A DNA stretch of 64,000 bases from Pseudomonas sp. RIT623 (GTDB lineage: Bacteria; Pseudomonadota; Gammaproteobacteria; Pseudomonadales; Pseudomonadaceae). The stretch covers positions 154,108-218,107 of the forward strand of contig NZ_SOZA01000003.1 of the NCBI RefSeq assembly GCF_004519305.1. The letters are read 5' to 3'. The translations under genes and the position numbers were made by a program. Under the pieces are notes generated by a model, which saw only the letters and a program-made list of their open reading frames with translations, was not told where the DNA came from and did not search any database. Positions 55,900 to 64,000 of the stretch are shown piece by piece; position 1 is the stretch's first letter, and every line of letters starts with the position of its first letter.

Positions 55900-58800
55900 G
55901 CTTCAGCCTGCTGCCGCTCGCCAGCCGGTCGCCAACGCCGCGCCAGGCGATCGAAGTACAGGTAGATCACCGGCGTGGTGAACAGCGTCAGCACCTGGCT
56001 CACCAGCAGGCCGCCGACCATCACCAGGCCCAGCGGCTGACGCAGCTCGGCCCCCGAGCCGCTGGCGAGCATCAGCGGCACGGCGCCGAACAGCGCCGCC
56101 AGGGTGGTCATCAGGATCGGCCGGAAGCGCAGCAGCGCCGCTTGGTAAATCGCCTCACGCGGGCTCATGCCCTGGTGACGCTCTGCTTCCAGGGCGAAGT
56201 CGATCATCATGATGGCGTTCTTCTTGACGATGCCGATCAGCAGGATGATGCCGATGATGGCGATCATGCCCAGGTCGTTGCCGCTGAGCAGCAGCGCCAG
56301 CAAGGCGCCCACCGCCGCCGAAGGCAGCGTCGAGAGGATGGTCACCGGGTGGATGTAGCTCTCGTAGAGCACCCCCAGGACGATGTACATGGTCACCACG
56401 GCGGCGAGAATCAGCAGCAAGGTGCTCGACAACGAGGCCTGGAACGCCTCGGCGGCGCCCTGGAAGCGGGTCTGCACCCCCAGCGGCATGCCGATGTCCC
56501 GTTGTACCTGCTCGATCACCTGCACCGCCTCGCCCAGGGAGGCGCCGGGGGCCAGGTTGAACGACATCATCACCGAGGGGAACTGGCCGATGTGGGAAAT
56601 GGCCAGCTGCGCCTGGCGCTGCTCGATGCGCGCCAGCGCCGACAGACGCACCTGGCCGCCGTCGGCGGCCTTGACGTGGATCGACTCCAGCGCAAGCGGG
56701 CCAAGGCTGGCGGCGGTCTGCGACTGCAGCACCACGCGGTACTGGCTGGCCTGGGTATAGATGGTCGAGATCTGCCGCTGGCCGAAAGCGTCGTACAGGG
56801 CGTTGGTGATCTGTGCCACGCTGATCCCCAGGCGGCTGGCCATGTCGCGGTCGATCACCAGGTACACCTGCAGGCCTTTGTCCTGCAGGTCGCTGGCCAC
56901 ATCCTGCAACTCGGCGCGATCCTTCAGCGCGCGCGCCAGCTTGCCGCTCCACTCGGCCAGCAGGTCGGCGTCGGGGGACGACAGGCTAAACTGGTACTGG
57001 GTGCGGCTGACCCGGTCCTCGATGCTCAGGTCCTGGACTGGCTGCATGAACAGGCGGATGCCCACCAGCCGGTCGAGTTGCGGCTGCAGGCGGGCGATCA
57101 CCTCGGCGGCGCTGACGTCGCGCTCGCCATGGGCCTTGAGGTTGATCAGCAGACGGCCGCTGTTGAGGGTGGCGTTGTCGCCGTCCACGCCAATGTAGGA
57201 CGACAGGCTCTGCACCGCTGGGTCTTCCAGGATGACCTTGGCCAGCGCCTGCTGGCGCTCGCTCATGGCGCTGAACGAGGTGGCCTGGGGGGCTTCGGAA
57301 ATGCCCTGGATCACGCCGGTGTCCTGCACCGGGAAGAAGCCCTTGGGCACCATCAGGTACAGCACCACGGTCAGTGCCAGGGTGGCCACGGCCACCAGCA
57401 GGGTCAGCGGCTGGCGCTTGAGCACCCAGCTCAGGGCCGTGCCGTAATGCTCGATCAGCCAGTCGATCCAGGCCCCGCTGGCACGGTAGAAGCGGCCTTG
57501 CTCATGTTCCTCGGGCTCGCGCTTGAGCAGGCGCGCGCACATCATCGGCGTCAGGGTCAGCGACACCACCAGCGAAATCAGGATGGCCACCGCCAGGGTG
57601 ATGGCGAACTCGCGGAACAATCGGCCGACCACGTCGGCCATGAACAGCAGCGGAATCAGTACCGCGATCAGCGAGAAGGTCAGCGAGATCAAGGTGAAGC
57701 CGATCTGCCTGGCGCCCTTGAGCGCGGCCTGCAACGGCGTCTCGCCCTCTTCTATGTGGCGGGAAATGTTCTCCAGCATGACGATGGCATCGTCCACCAC
57801 GAAACCGGTGGCGATGGTCAGCGCCATCAGCGTCAGGTTGTTGATCGAGAAGCCGGCCAGGTACATCACGCCGAAAGTGCCGACCAGCGACAACGGCACG
57901 GCGATCGACGGAATGATCGTCGCCGAGACGCGGCGCAGGAACAGGAAGGTCACCATCACCACCAGGGCAATGGCGAACAGCAGCTCGTGCTGCACGTCGC
58001 GCACCGCGGCGCGGATGGTCTGGGTGCGGTCGGTGAGCACGCTGACATCGAGGCCGGCCGGCAGGTTGTCGGTGATCGACGGCAGCAGGTCCTTGATCCG
58101 GTCGACCACTTCGATGACGTTGGCCCCGGGCTGGCGCTGGATGTTCAACAGCACCGCCTCGTTGTGGTTGGCCCAGGCGGCCAGGCGCTCGTTCTCGGCG
58201 CCATCGACGATCTCGGCGACGTCTTTCAGGCGCAACGGCGCGCCATTGTTGTACTTGAGGATGAGCTCGGCGTACTCGGCCGGCGAGCGCAGCTGGTCGT
58301 TGGCGTCGAGCATCGATACCCGGGTCGGGCCGTCGAAGTTGCCCTTGGGCTGGTTGACGTTGGAGGCGCCGATCAGCGTGCGCACGTCGTCCAGGTTCAG
58401 GCCGTTGGCGGCCAGGGCATCGACATTGACCTTGATGCGCACCGCCTGGCGCTGGCCGCCAGCGATGCTGACCATGCCCACGCCGCTGATCTGGGCGATC
58501 TTCTGCGCCACGCGGGTGTCGACCAGGTCGTTGAGTTTGGGCAGCGGCATGGTTTTCGACGAGATCGCCAAGGTCAGCACCGGGGTGTCTGCCGGGTTGA
58601 CCTTGTTGTACACCGGCGGCGCCGGCAGGTCGCTGGGCAGCAGGTTGCTGGCGGCGTTGATCGCCGCCTGCACCTGTTGCTCGGCGACATCCATGTTCAT
58701 GTCGAGGTTGAAGCGCAGGGTCAGCACCGAGGCGCCGCCCGAGCTGGTCGAGGCCATCTGCTCCAGCCCCGGCATCTGGCCGAACTGGCGCTCCAGCGGC

Positions 58801-58994
58801 GCGGTCACCGCGCTGGTCATCACCTGCGGGCTGGCGCCGGGATACAGGGTCATGACCCGGATGGTCGGGTAATCGACCTGGGGCAAGGCCGCCACCGGCA
58901 GCATCTTGTAGGCGATCAGGCCGGCCAGGACGATGGCCAGCATGCTCAGGGTGGTGGCGACCGGCCGCAGGATGAACAGGCGCGAGAGGTTCAT
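55896..58994 (-). CDS. muxB: RND transporter MuxB (MdtB-like)
   Basis: 1032-residue partner of MuxC. N-terminus [20 protein letters not shown]. Paralogous to MuxC throughout but of the MdtB type: [41 protein letters not shown] (acidic pair) and [20 protein letters not shown]. In MdtBC the B subunit carries drug-path contributions and C the proton step; both look intact here. Starts in ATGA overlap with muxA and ends in ATGA overlap with muxC. Confidence 0.93.
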   Translation of the reverse strand: MNLSRLFILRPVATTLSMLAIVLAGLIAYKMLPVAALPQVDYPTIRVMTLYPGASPQVMTSAVTAPLERQFGQMPGLEQMASTSSGGASVLTLRFNLDMNMDVAEQQVQAAINAASNLLPSDLPAPPVYNKVNPADTPVLTLAISSKTMPLPKLNDLVDTRVAQKIAQISGVGMVSIAGGQRQAVRIKVNVDALAANGLNLDDVRTLIGASNVNQPKGNFDGPTRVSMLDANDQLRSPAEYAELILKYNNGAPLRLKDVAEIVDGAENERLAAWANHNEAVLLNIQRQPGANVIEVVDRIKDLLPSITDNLPAGLDVSVLTDRTQTIRAAVRDVQHELLFAIALVVMVTFLFLRRVSATIIPSIAVPLSLVGTFGVMYLAGFSINNLTLMALTIATGFVVDDAIVMLENISRHIEEGETPLQAALKGARQIGFTLISLTFSLIAVLIPLLFMADVVGRLFREFAITLAVAILISLVVSLTLTPMMCARLLKREPEEHEQGRFYRASGAWIDWLIEHYGTALSWVLKRQPLTLLVAVATLALTVVLYLMVPKGFFPVQDTGVIQGISEAPQATSFSAMSERQQALAKVILEDPAVQSLSSYIGVDGDNATLNSGRLLINLKAHGERDVSAAEVIARLQPQLDRLVGIRLFMQPVQDLSIEDRVSRTQYQFSLSSPDADLLAEWSGKLARALKDRAELQDVASDLQDKGLQVYLVIDRDMASRLGISVAQITNALYDAFGQRQISTIYTQASQYRVVLQSQTAASLGPLALESIHVKAADGGQVRLSALARIEQRQAQLAISHIGQFPSVMMSFNLAPGASLGEAVQVIEQVQRDIGMPLGVQTRFQGAAEAFQASLSSTLLLILAAVVTMYIVLGVLYESYIHPVTILSTLPSAAVGALLALLLSGNDLGMIAIIGIILLIGIVKKNAIMMIDFALEAERHQGMSPREAIYQAALLRFRPILMTTLAALFGAVPLMLASGSGAELRQPLGLVMVGGLLVSQVLTLFTTPVIYLYFDRLARRWRPAGERQQAEA

Positions 58995-60262
58995 GCGCCC
59001 GCCTTGGAGCTCGACTCACCGACCTGGACCGAGCCCTTGGCATCCTGGCCCTGCAGGTGCTGGCCGGGGGTGGTGGGCACTTGCGAGCTGTCGTCGACCA
59101 CTTCGACCTGGGTGCCTTCGCGCAGGCGGTCGGTGCCTTCGAGCACCAGGCGCTCGCCGGCGGCCAGGCCCTCGGCGATCACGCTGCGCTCACCGTCGCT
59201 GGCGCCGACTTTGAGCTTGCGGATAGTGACCTTGCTGTCCTTGTCGACCACATAGGCGAAGGTGCCATCGGTGCCGAACTGGATCGCCGCGGCCGGCGCC
59301 AGCACCACCTGCTTGAGGGTGTCGGCCAGCAGGCGCACGTTGACGAACTGGTTGGGGAACAGCGCGTGGTCGCGGTTCTGGAAGGTGCCCTTGAACTTCA
59401 GGGTGCCGGTGGTGATGTCGATCTGGTTGTCGAGGCTGCCCAGCACGCCGCTGGCCTGCAGCTTCTGGTCGCCGCGGTCCCAGGCCTCCACCGCCAGGCT
59501 GGCGCCGCTGCGGTAGCGGGCCAGTACGGTGTCGAGCTGGGTTTCCGGAAGGGTGAAGGCGACGCTGATCGGTTCGGTCTGAGTGATCACCACCAGCGCG
59601 GTGGTGTCGTTGGCTGCCACCAGGTTGCCCAGGTCGAGCTGGCGCAGGCCGACGCGACCGCTGATGGGCGCGCGGATCTGGGTGAAATCGAGGTTCAGGC
59701 GGGCATCGTTGACCTGCGCCTGGTTGGTCTTGACCAGCCCGAGGAACTGCCCCACCTGCGCCTCGGCGGTGTCGAGGGTCTGCTTGGCGATGCTGTCCTC
59801 GGCGTACAGGCCTTTATAGCGGGCCAGGTCGACCTGGGCGTTCTTCAACTGCGCCTGGTTCTGCGCCAGGGTGCCCTCGGCCTGTTGCAGGGCGATGCGG
59901 TACGGGCGCGGGTCGATTTCGGCGAGCAGGTCGCCGGCCTTGACCTGCTGGCCTTCCTTGAAGTGGATCTTGACCAGCTCGCCCGCCACGCGGCTGCGCA
60001 CATTGACCGTGCTGGTCGCGGTGACGGTGCCCAAGGCCTTGTAGTACAGCGGGAAGTCGCCCACCCGCACCGGCTCGACGCGCACCGGCACCGGGTCGGC
60101 GGAGGCGCCGAAGCCCGGCCGCCCACCCTTGCCCGGCCGCCCGCTCGCCTCCTTGTGGGTCGGGGTTGCAGGCCACAGCCACCAGGCCAGCAAGGCCACC
60201 AGCAGCAGGATCAGCAGGCCGAACAGCCAGCGACGGGGGGAACGGGAGTTGGAGGCATGCAT
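58991..60262 (-). CDS. muxA: RND periplasmic adaptor MuxA (MdtA-like)
   Basis: 423-residue adaptor with an uncleaved N-terminal TM anchor ([20 protein letters not shown]) rather than a lipobox, as in MdtA. Lipoyl halves: [20 protein letters not shown] and [20 protein letters not shown], hairpin between (about residues 125-185). First gene of a four-gene operon in which every junction is an ATGA 4-bp overlap. AT-rich promoter DNA lies at 60263-60400. Confidence 0.93.
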   Translation of the reverse strand: MHASNSRSPRRWLFGLLILLLVALLAWWLWPATPTHKEASGRPGKGGRPGFGASADPVPVRVEPVRVGDFPLYYKALGTVTATSTVNVRSRVAGELVKIHFKEGQQVKAGDLLAEIDPRPYRIALQQAEGTLAQNQAQLKNAQVDLARYKGLYAEDSIAKQTLDTAEAQVGQFLGLVKTNQAQVNDARLNLDFTQIRAPISGRVGLRQLDLGNLVAANDTTALVVITQTEPISVAFTLPETQLDTVLARYRSGASLAVEAWDRGDQKLQASGVLGSLDNQIDITTGTLKFKGTFQNRDHALFPNQFVNVRLLADTLKQVVLAPAAAIQFGTDGTFAYVVDKDSKVTIRKLKVGASDGERSVIAEGLAAGERLVLEGTDRLREGTQVEVVDDSSQVPTTPGQHLQGQDAKGSVQVGESSSKAGA

Positions 60263-60395
60263 GGGTCGAACGAACCTTGTTCAGAGAAAGACGGCGTGAA
60301 GAGCGTGAACGATAAGCACTGGCATCGTTTTAGCAAAGGGGCTTTACCAGTGCTTTACCTTTGGCTGACGTTGGCAAAAGCGGCAATTTTAAATG

Positions 60396-60423
60396 AAAAC
60401 GGCCTGGAGCAGGGTCCAGGCCG
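60396..60423 (-). terminator. Rho-independent terminator after tpx
   Basis: On the minus strand CGGCCTGGA (60423-60415) pairs with TCCAGGCCG (60408-60400), 9 bp with a 6-nt loop, followed by TTTTCATTT. It is 55 bp after the tpx stop. A second GC hairpin (CCGCGGG type, about 60450-60462) lies just before it. Confidence 0.85.
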
Positions 60424-60477
60424 TAACCGCGTGTAACCAGGCCCGCGGGCAAGCCCGCGGCCACAGGGTGGCGCGAC

Positions 60478-60978
60478 TTACTTCAGCACGGCCAGCACCG
60501 CCTCGTAGTTCGGCTCGTCGGCGATTTCGCCCACCAGCTCGGCGTGCAGCACCTTGTCCTGCTCGTCCAGCACCACAACAGCACGGGCGGCCAGGCCGGC
60601 CAGCGGGCCATCGGCGATGGCCACGCCGTAGTTGTGCAGGAACTCGACACCGCGCAGGGTCGACAGGTTCTTCACGTTCTCCAGGCCTTCGGCGCCACAG
60701 AAACGTGCCTGGGCGAACGGCAGGTCGGCGGAGATGCACAGCACCACGGTGTTGGCGAGGTCATTGGCCTGGGCGTTGAACTTGCGTACCGAGGTGGCGC
60801 AGGTCGGGGTGTCGACGCTTGGGAAGATGTTCAGCACCTTGCGCTTGCCGGCGAAGTCTTTCAGCGATTTGTCGGACAGGTCGCCGGCAACCAGGGAGAA
60901 GGCTGGCGCCTTGGCACCGACCTTGGGCAGCTCGCCTTTGACCTGTACCGGGTTGCCTTTGAGAGTCACTTGAGCCAT
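60478..60978 (-). CDS. tpx: Thiol peroxidase Tpx
   Basis: 166-residue atypical 2-Cys peroxiredoxin that reduces alkyl and hydrogen peroxides using thioredoxin. The peroxidatic Cys60 is in [16 protein letters not shown] and the resolving Cys94 in QARFCGAEG. It is probably periplasmic or cytoplasmic; no signal peptide. Normal length, complete. Monocistronic, judging by its own terminator at 60396 and the one at 61090 before it. Confidence 0.96.
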   Translation of the reverse strand: MAQVTLKGNPVQVKGELPKVGAKAPAFSLVAGDLSDKSLKDFAGKRKVLNIFPSVDTPTCATSVRKFNAQANDLANTVVLCISADLPFAQARFCGAEGLENVKNLSTLRGVEFLHNYGVAIADGPLAGLAARAVVVLDEQDKVLHAELVGEIADEPNYEAVLAVLK

Positions 60979-61089
60979 GGCGGAAATCCTTATGCGGGTT
61001 TGGAAATAGACCCCGAGTTAAGCATGAAGCCGCGCAAGTGCCTATAAGCAAAGATGAAATTGTTGCATTGCCAGACAATTATCGTGGCC

Positions 61090-61126
61090 AAAAAAATGCC
61101 CAGGTGGCGACAAGCCACCTGGGCAT
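61090..61126 (-). terminator. Rho-independent terminator after the amino-acid permease
   Basis: A perfect 13-bp stem ATGCCCAGGTGGC / GCCACCTGGGCAT (61096-61108 and 61114-61126) with a 5-nt loop, followed on the minus strand by a seven-T run. It lies 19 bp after the permease stop at 61145. Confidence 0.92.
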
Positions 61127-61144
61127 TTCGCCGTCAGCGCGGTA

Positions 61145-62425
61145 TCAGGCCAGCAGGCCGTACACCACCGAGGTCAGGGCCACCAGGCCAACGACCACCA
61201 CGAACAGGTTGGACAGCGCGCCGCTGTACTGGCGCATCGAGGGTACGCGGCGAATGGCGTACATCGGCATCAGGAACAGCAGCACGGCGATGATCGGCCC
61301 GCCGAGGGACTCGATCATGCCCAGGATGCTTGGGTTGAGGGTGGCGACGATCCAGCACACCACCAGCATCAGCGCGGCGACCACACGATCCAGGGCCTTG
61401 GCGCCCGGGCGCATGCCGGCCTTGGTAATCATGCCCTTGAGGCCTTCGCTGGCACCGATGTAGTGGCCCAGGAACGACTTGGCGATGGCGATGAAGGCGA
61501 TCAACGGCGCGGCGAAGGCAATGGCCGGTTGCTCGAAGTGGTTGGCCAGGTACGACAGGATCGACAGGTTCTGTGCCTTGGCCTCGGCCAGTTGGGCGCT
61601 GTCGAGGGTCAGCACGCAGCTGAACACGAAGAACAGCACCATCAGCACCATCAGCAGGTGGGCGCGACGCAGGATCTGGCCGCTGCGCTCATCGGCATGC
61701 TCGCCGTAGCGGCGCTTCTGGTCGACGGCAAAGGCCGAGATGATCGGCGAGTGGTTGAACGAGAACACCATCACCGGGATCGCCAGCCACACGGTATGCA
61801 GGAAGGCCGACCCCGACGGCACCTGGGTGGCGGTGTCGAGGATGCCACCGGTCCAGTGCGGCACCAGGTACAGCGCCAGCAGCGCCAGGGCGACGATGAA
61901 CGGATAGACCAGCAGGCTCATGACCTTGACCGTGGCCTGCTCGCCGCAGCGCACGATACCCAGCAAGCCGAGGATCAGCAGGAACGACAGGATCGCCCGC
62001 GGCGGTGGCGCCATGTGCAACTGGTGCTCCATGAAGCTGCTGACGGTGTTGGTCAGGGCCACGCTGTAGATCAGCAGGATGGGGAAGATGGCGAAGAAGT
62101 ACAGCACGGTGATCAAGGCACCGGCAGTGATGCCGAAGTGCTCCTCGACCACGTCGGTGATGTCGCCGCCCTTGCTCCCGGAGAGCACGAAGCGGGTCAG
62201 CCCGCGGTGGGCGAAATAGGTCATCGGGAAGGCCAGCGCGGCGAGCACCAGCAACGGCCAGAAGCCGCCGAGGCCGGCGTTGATCGGCAGGAACAGGGTC
62301 CCGGCGCCGATGGCCGTGCCGAACAGGCCCAGCATCCAGGTGGTGTCTTGACGCGACCAGCTGCCGAGGGTGGCGGGGGTCGATTCTACAAAGCGTTGTT
62401 CAACGCTTGGGGCCTGCTCATTCAT
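61145..62425 (-). CDS. HAAAP-family amino-acid permease (SdaC/TyrP-like)
   Basis: 426-residue inner-membrane transporter of the hydroxy/aromatic amino acid permease family with about 11 TM segments. Hallmarks: LGLFGTAIGAGTLFLPINAG near residue 32, the conserved PVMVFSFNHSPIISAF patch, SFLGHYIGASEGLKGMI. It probably co-transports serine, threonine or an aromatic amino acid with protons. The start at 62425 (MNEQAPSVEQ) follows GGAATG spacing and precedes the soluble N-terminus. The next gene upstream is an aromatic-type aminotransferase, which hints at aromatic or other amino-acid uptake. Confidence 0.9.
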   Translation of the reverse strand: MNEQAPSVEQRFVESTPATLGSWSRQDTTWMLGLFGTAIGAGTLFLPINAGLGGFWPLLVLAALAFPMTYFAHRGLTRFVLSGSKGGDITDVVEEHFGITAGALITVLYFFAIFPILLIYSVALTNTVSSFMEHQLHMAPPPRAILSFLLILGLLGIVRCGEQATVKVMSLLVYPFIVALALLALYLVPHWTGGILDTATQVPSGSAFLHTVWLAIPVMVFSFNHSPIISAFAVDQKRRYGEHADERSGQILRRAHLLMVLMVLFFVFSCVLTLDSAQLAEAKAQNLSILSYLANHFEQPAIAFAAPLIAFIAIAKSFLGHYIGASEGLKGMITKAGMRPGAKALDRVVAALMLVVCWIVATLNPSILGMIESLGGPIIAVLLFLMPMYAIRRVPSMRQYSGALSNLFVVVVGLVALTSVVYGLLA

Positions 62426-62602
62426 TCCGGGTGAAGCTCCACTCGCAAGACTGCAACAGGCTGAGAATGGCGAAATAGACGTTTCGCCCAACTCAACCGG
62501 GGAAGAGAGGCGCGATTGTGCATGCAAAGGTTGCACTTGGGGAAGCCCCGCCCGAGGGACGGTTGCACTTGTCTTTACAAGAAAGGAAAACCCGGACAGC
62601 CT

Positions 62603-62659
62603 CGTTCGCCGGCAAGCCGGCTCCTACGGGACGCGTAGGAGCCGGCTTGCCGGCGAACG
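62603..62659. repeat. Perfect inverted REP pair
   Basis: Two 26-bp arms (62603-62628 and 62634-62659) are exact reverse complements with a 5-nt loop; each begins with cgttcgccggcaagccggct or its complement. The last base pair is inside the intergenic gap, 7 bp before the aminotransferase stop. It may act as a transcription or mRNA-end barrier. Confidence 0.92.
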
Positions 62660-62665
62660 GCTGGG

Positions 62666-63862
62666 TTACTTCTGCACGGCGGCAAACGCCTCGGCCACCT
62701 GGCGCAGGTTGGCCGGACGCAGGCCGGACATGCACACCCGGCCGCTGTCGATCAGGTACACCCCGAACTCGTCACGCAGGCGACGCACCTGCTCGACGCT
62801 GAAGCCGGTGTAGCTGAACATGCCGCGCTGGCGCAGGAAGAACTGGAAGTCCTGGCCCGGCAGCAGCTCGCCAAGCAGGTCGACCAGGCCCTGGCGCATG
62901 GCCAGGATACGCGTGCGCATCACTTCGACTTCCGCCACCCACTGGGCGTTGAGGCCGGCATCGCCGAGCACGCCGGCCACCAGTTGCGCGCCAAAGAACG
63001 GCGGGCTGGAGTAATTGCGGCGCACGGTGGCCTTGAGCTGGCCGAGCACGCTGGCGGCGCTGTCGGCGTCGTCGCAGACCACCGACAAGCCCCCTACCCG
63101 CTCGCCGTACAGCGAGAAGATCTTCGAGAACGAGTTGCTCACCAGGCACGGCACGCCGGCACGGGCCATCTCGCGGATGGCGTAGGCGTCGGCCTCCAGC
63201 GATTCGCTGAAGCCCTGGTAGGCGATGTCGAGGAACGGGATCAACTGGCGCGCCTTGACCACTTCGATCACCTGCTGCCACTGCTGCTGGTCGAGGTCGG
63301 CACCGGTGGGGTTGTGGCAGCACGGGTGCAGCAGCACGATGCTGTTGGCCGGCAGGGTCTGCAGGGTGTCGAGCATGCCGGCGAAATTGACGCCACGGCT
63401 GGCCTGGTCGAAGTACGGGTAGCTGTGCACCTTGAAACCGGCGCCTTCGAAGATCGCCCGGTGGTTATCCCAGGTTGGGTCGCTGACCCAGACCTCGGAA
63501 CCGGCGAAGTAGCGCTTGAGGAAATCGGCGCCGACCTTCAGCGCGCCGGAGCCGCCGACGGTCTGCACGGTGGCCACGCGGCCAGCGCTGACCGCGGGGT
63601 GCTCGGCGCCGAACAGCAGGGCCTGGATCGCCTGGCGGTAGCTGGCCAGGCCTTCCATGGGCAGGTACAGCGAGGCTTCGTGGGGTTGCCCGGCCAGGCG
63701 CTTTTCCACCTCGGCCACCGCCGCCAGCTGCGGTACCACGCCCGCTTCGTCGTAGTACAGGCCGATGCTCAGGTTGACCTTGTCGGCGCGGGGATCGGCC
63801 TTGAAGGTTTCCATCAACGAGAGAATCGGGTCGCCGGCATAGGCATCGACATGTTTGAACAC
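62666..63862 (-). CDS. Aromatic-type amino-acid aminotransferase (TyrB/AmaC-like)
   Basis: 398-residue class I PLP aminotransferase. N-terminal [20 protein letters not shown], the active-site Lys in [17 protein letters not shown] (about residue 248), [14 protein letters not shown] (Asn) and the C-terminal Arg in [15 protein letters not shown], which binds the substrate carboxylate. It resembles aspartate/tyrosine aminotransferases. In P. putida a gene at a matching position next to tpx and this permease is annotated, as I recall, as AmaC, a D-lysine aminotransferase. Start is GTG at 63862 with AAGGAG 9 bp upstream. Confidence 0.92.
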   Translation of the reverse strand: MFKHVDAYAGDPILSLMETFKADPRADKVNLSIGLYYDEAGVVPQLAAVAEVEKRLAGQPHEASLYLPMEGLASYRQAIQALLFGAEHPAVSAGRVATVQTVGGSGALKVGADFLKRYFAGSEVWVSDPTWDNHRAIFEGAGFKVHSYPYFDQASRGVNFAGMLDTLQTLPANSIVLLHPCCHNPTGADLDQQQWQQVIEVVKARQLIPFLDIAYQGFSESLEADAYAIREMARAGVPCLVSNSFSKIFSLYGERVGGLSVVCDDADSAASVLGQLKATVRRNYSSPPFFGAQLVAGVLGDAGLNAQWVAEVEVMRTRILAMRQGLVDLLGELLPGQDFQFFLRQRGMFSYTGFSVEQVRRLRDEFGVYLIDSGRVCMSGLRPANLRQVAEAFAAVQK

Positions 63863-64000
63863 AGCGTGCAGCTCCTTGGTACGGATGGGTCGCGAATAGA
63901 AGATGACATCGAGAATACCGCCTGCCAGCGCGGGTTACATCCCCTGGCCGGCAATCGTCTATGGCAGCGTTGCAATGAGCGGCTGTCAACTCGCGTTCAG

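Overview
The window is a high-GC (roughly 63-65% by eye) Gram-negative chromosome segment from the Pseudomonas putida group. The gene content, the gnuR-gnuK-gntT and BvgAS-like/BdlA-like order, and the inverted 'taggagc(c/g)ggctt' REP elements all fit P. putida chromosomes as I remember them. I see no rRNA, tRNA, CRISPR array, prophage or IS element. One tyrosine recombinase stands alone.

Layout. 1-5.7 kb: the end of an OmpR-type response regulator, divergent from an RND adaptor-transporter pair with no outer-membrane gene, then mobA. 5.9-11.6 kb: a complete tripartite RND pump on the minus strand, tail-to-tail with the first. 11.7-15.2 kb: a Rieske ferredoxin-like protein, an aldo/keto reductase, a sigma-54 activator with a degenerate receiver, and a small conserved protein. 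15.3-24.5 kb: a cobalt/cobalamin block. On the minus strand lies cobW-cobN-chelatase ATPase-VWA; on the plus strand lies cbtB-cbtA-cobE-cobM. Each side is headed by its own cobalamin riboswitch, back to back. 24.6-30.2 kb: a DUF1272 protein, a BvgA/BvgS-like phosphorelay and a soluble PAS-PAS chemotaxis transducer of BdlA type. 30.5-33.7 kb: the gluconate regulon (repressor, kinase, permease) with three copies of one palindromic operator. 33.8-42.6 kb: a secreted acidic peptide, an NtrC-type regulator, two paralogous sensor kinases, a lytic transglycosylase, an isolated GspG-GspF pair and a diguanylate cyclase. 42.6-50 kb: the recombinase, nnrS with an ANR/DNR-like box, a DUF1345 membrane protein, an AruH-like aminotransferase, a DUF1652 protein, a MucR-like MHYT-GGDEF-EAL protein and a small lipoprotein. 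50-64 kb: an alpha/beta-hydrolase relic, a periplasmic binding protein, the muxABC-opmB efflux operon, tpx, an amino-acid permease and an aromatic-type aminotransferase.

The most notable signal is in the cobalt-chelatase genes. The ATPase gene ends in an in-phase A AAA AAG heptamer. An SD-like GAGGTG lies 11 nt upstream and a 7-bp stem starts 6 nt downstream. A -1 shift there leads exactly into the VWA gene, which has no good start of its own. This is a textbook dnaX-like programmed frameshift cassette, predicted to yield both a free ATPase and an ATPase-VWA (ChlD-like) fusion of about 555 residues from one gene.

Functional themes are drug and solvent efflux (three RND systems), cobalt insertion and B12 synthesis under B12 feedback, sugar-acid uptake, and several signal-transduction proteins (two-component and c-di-GMP).
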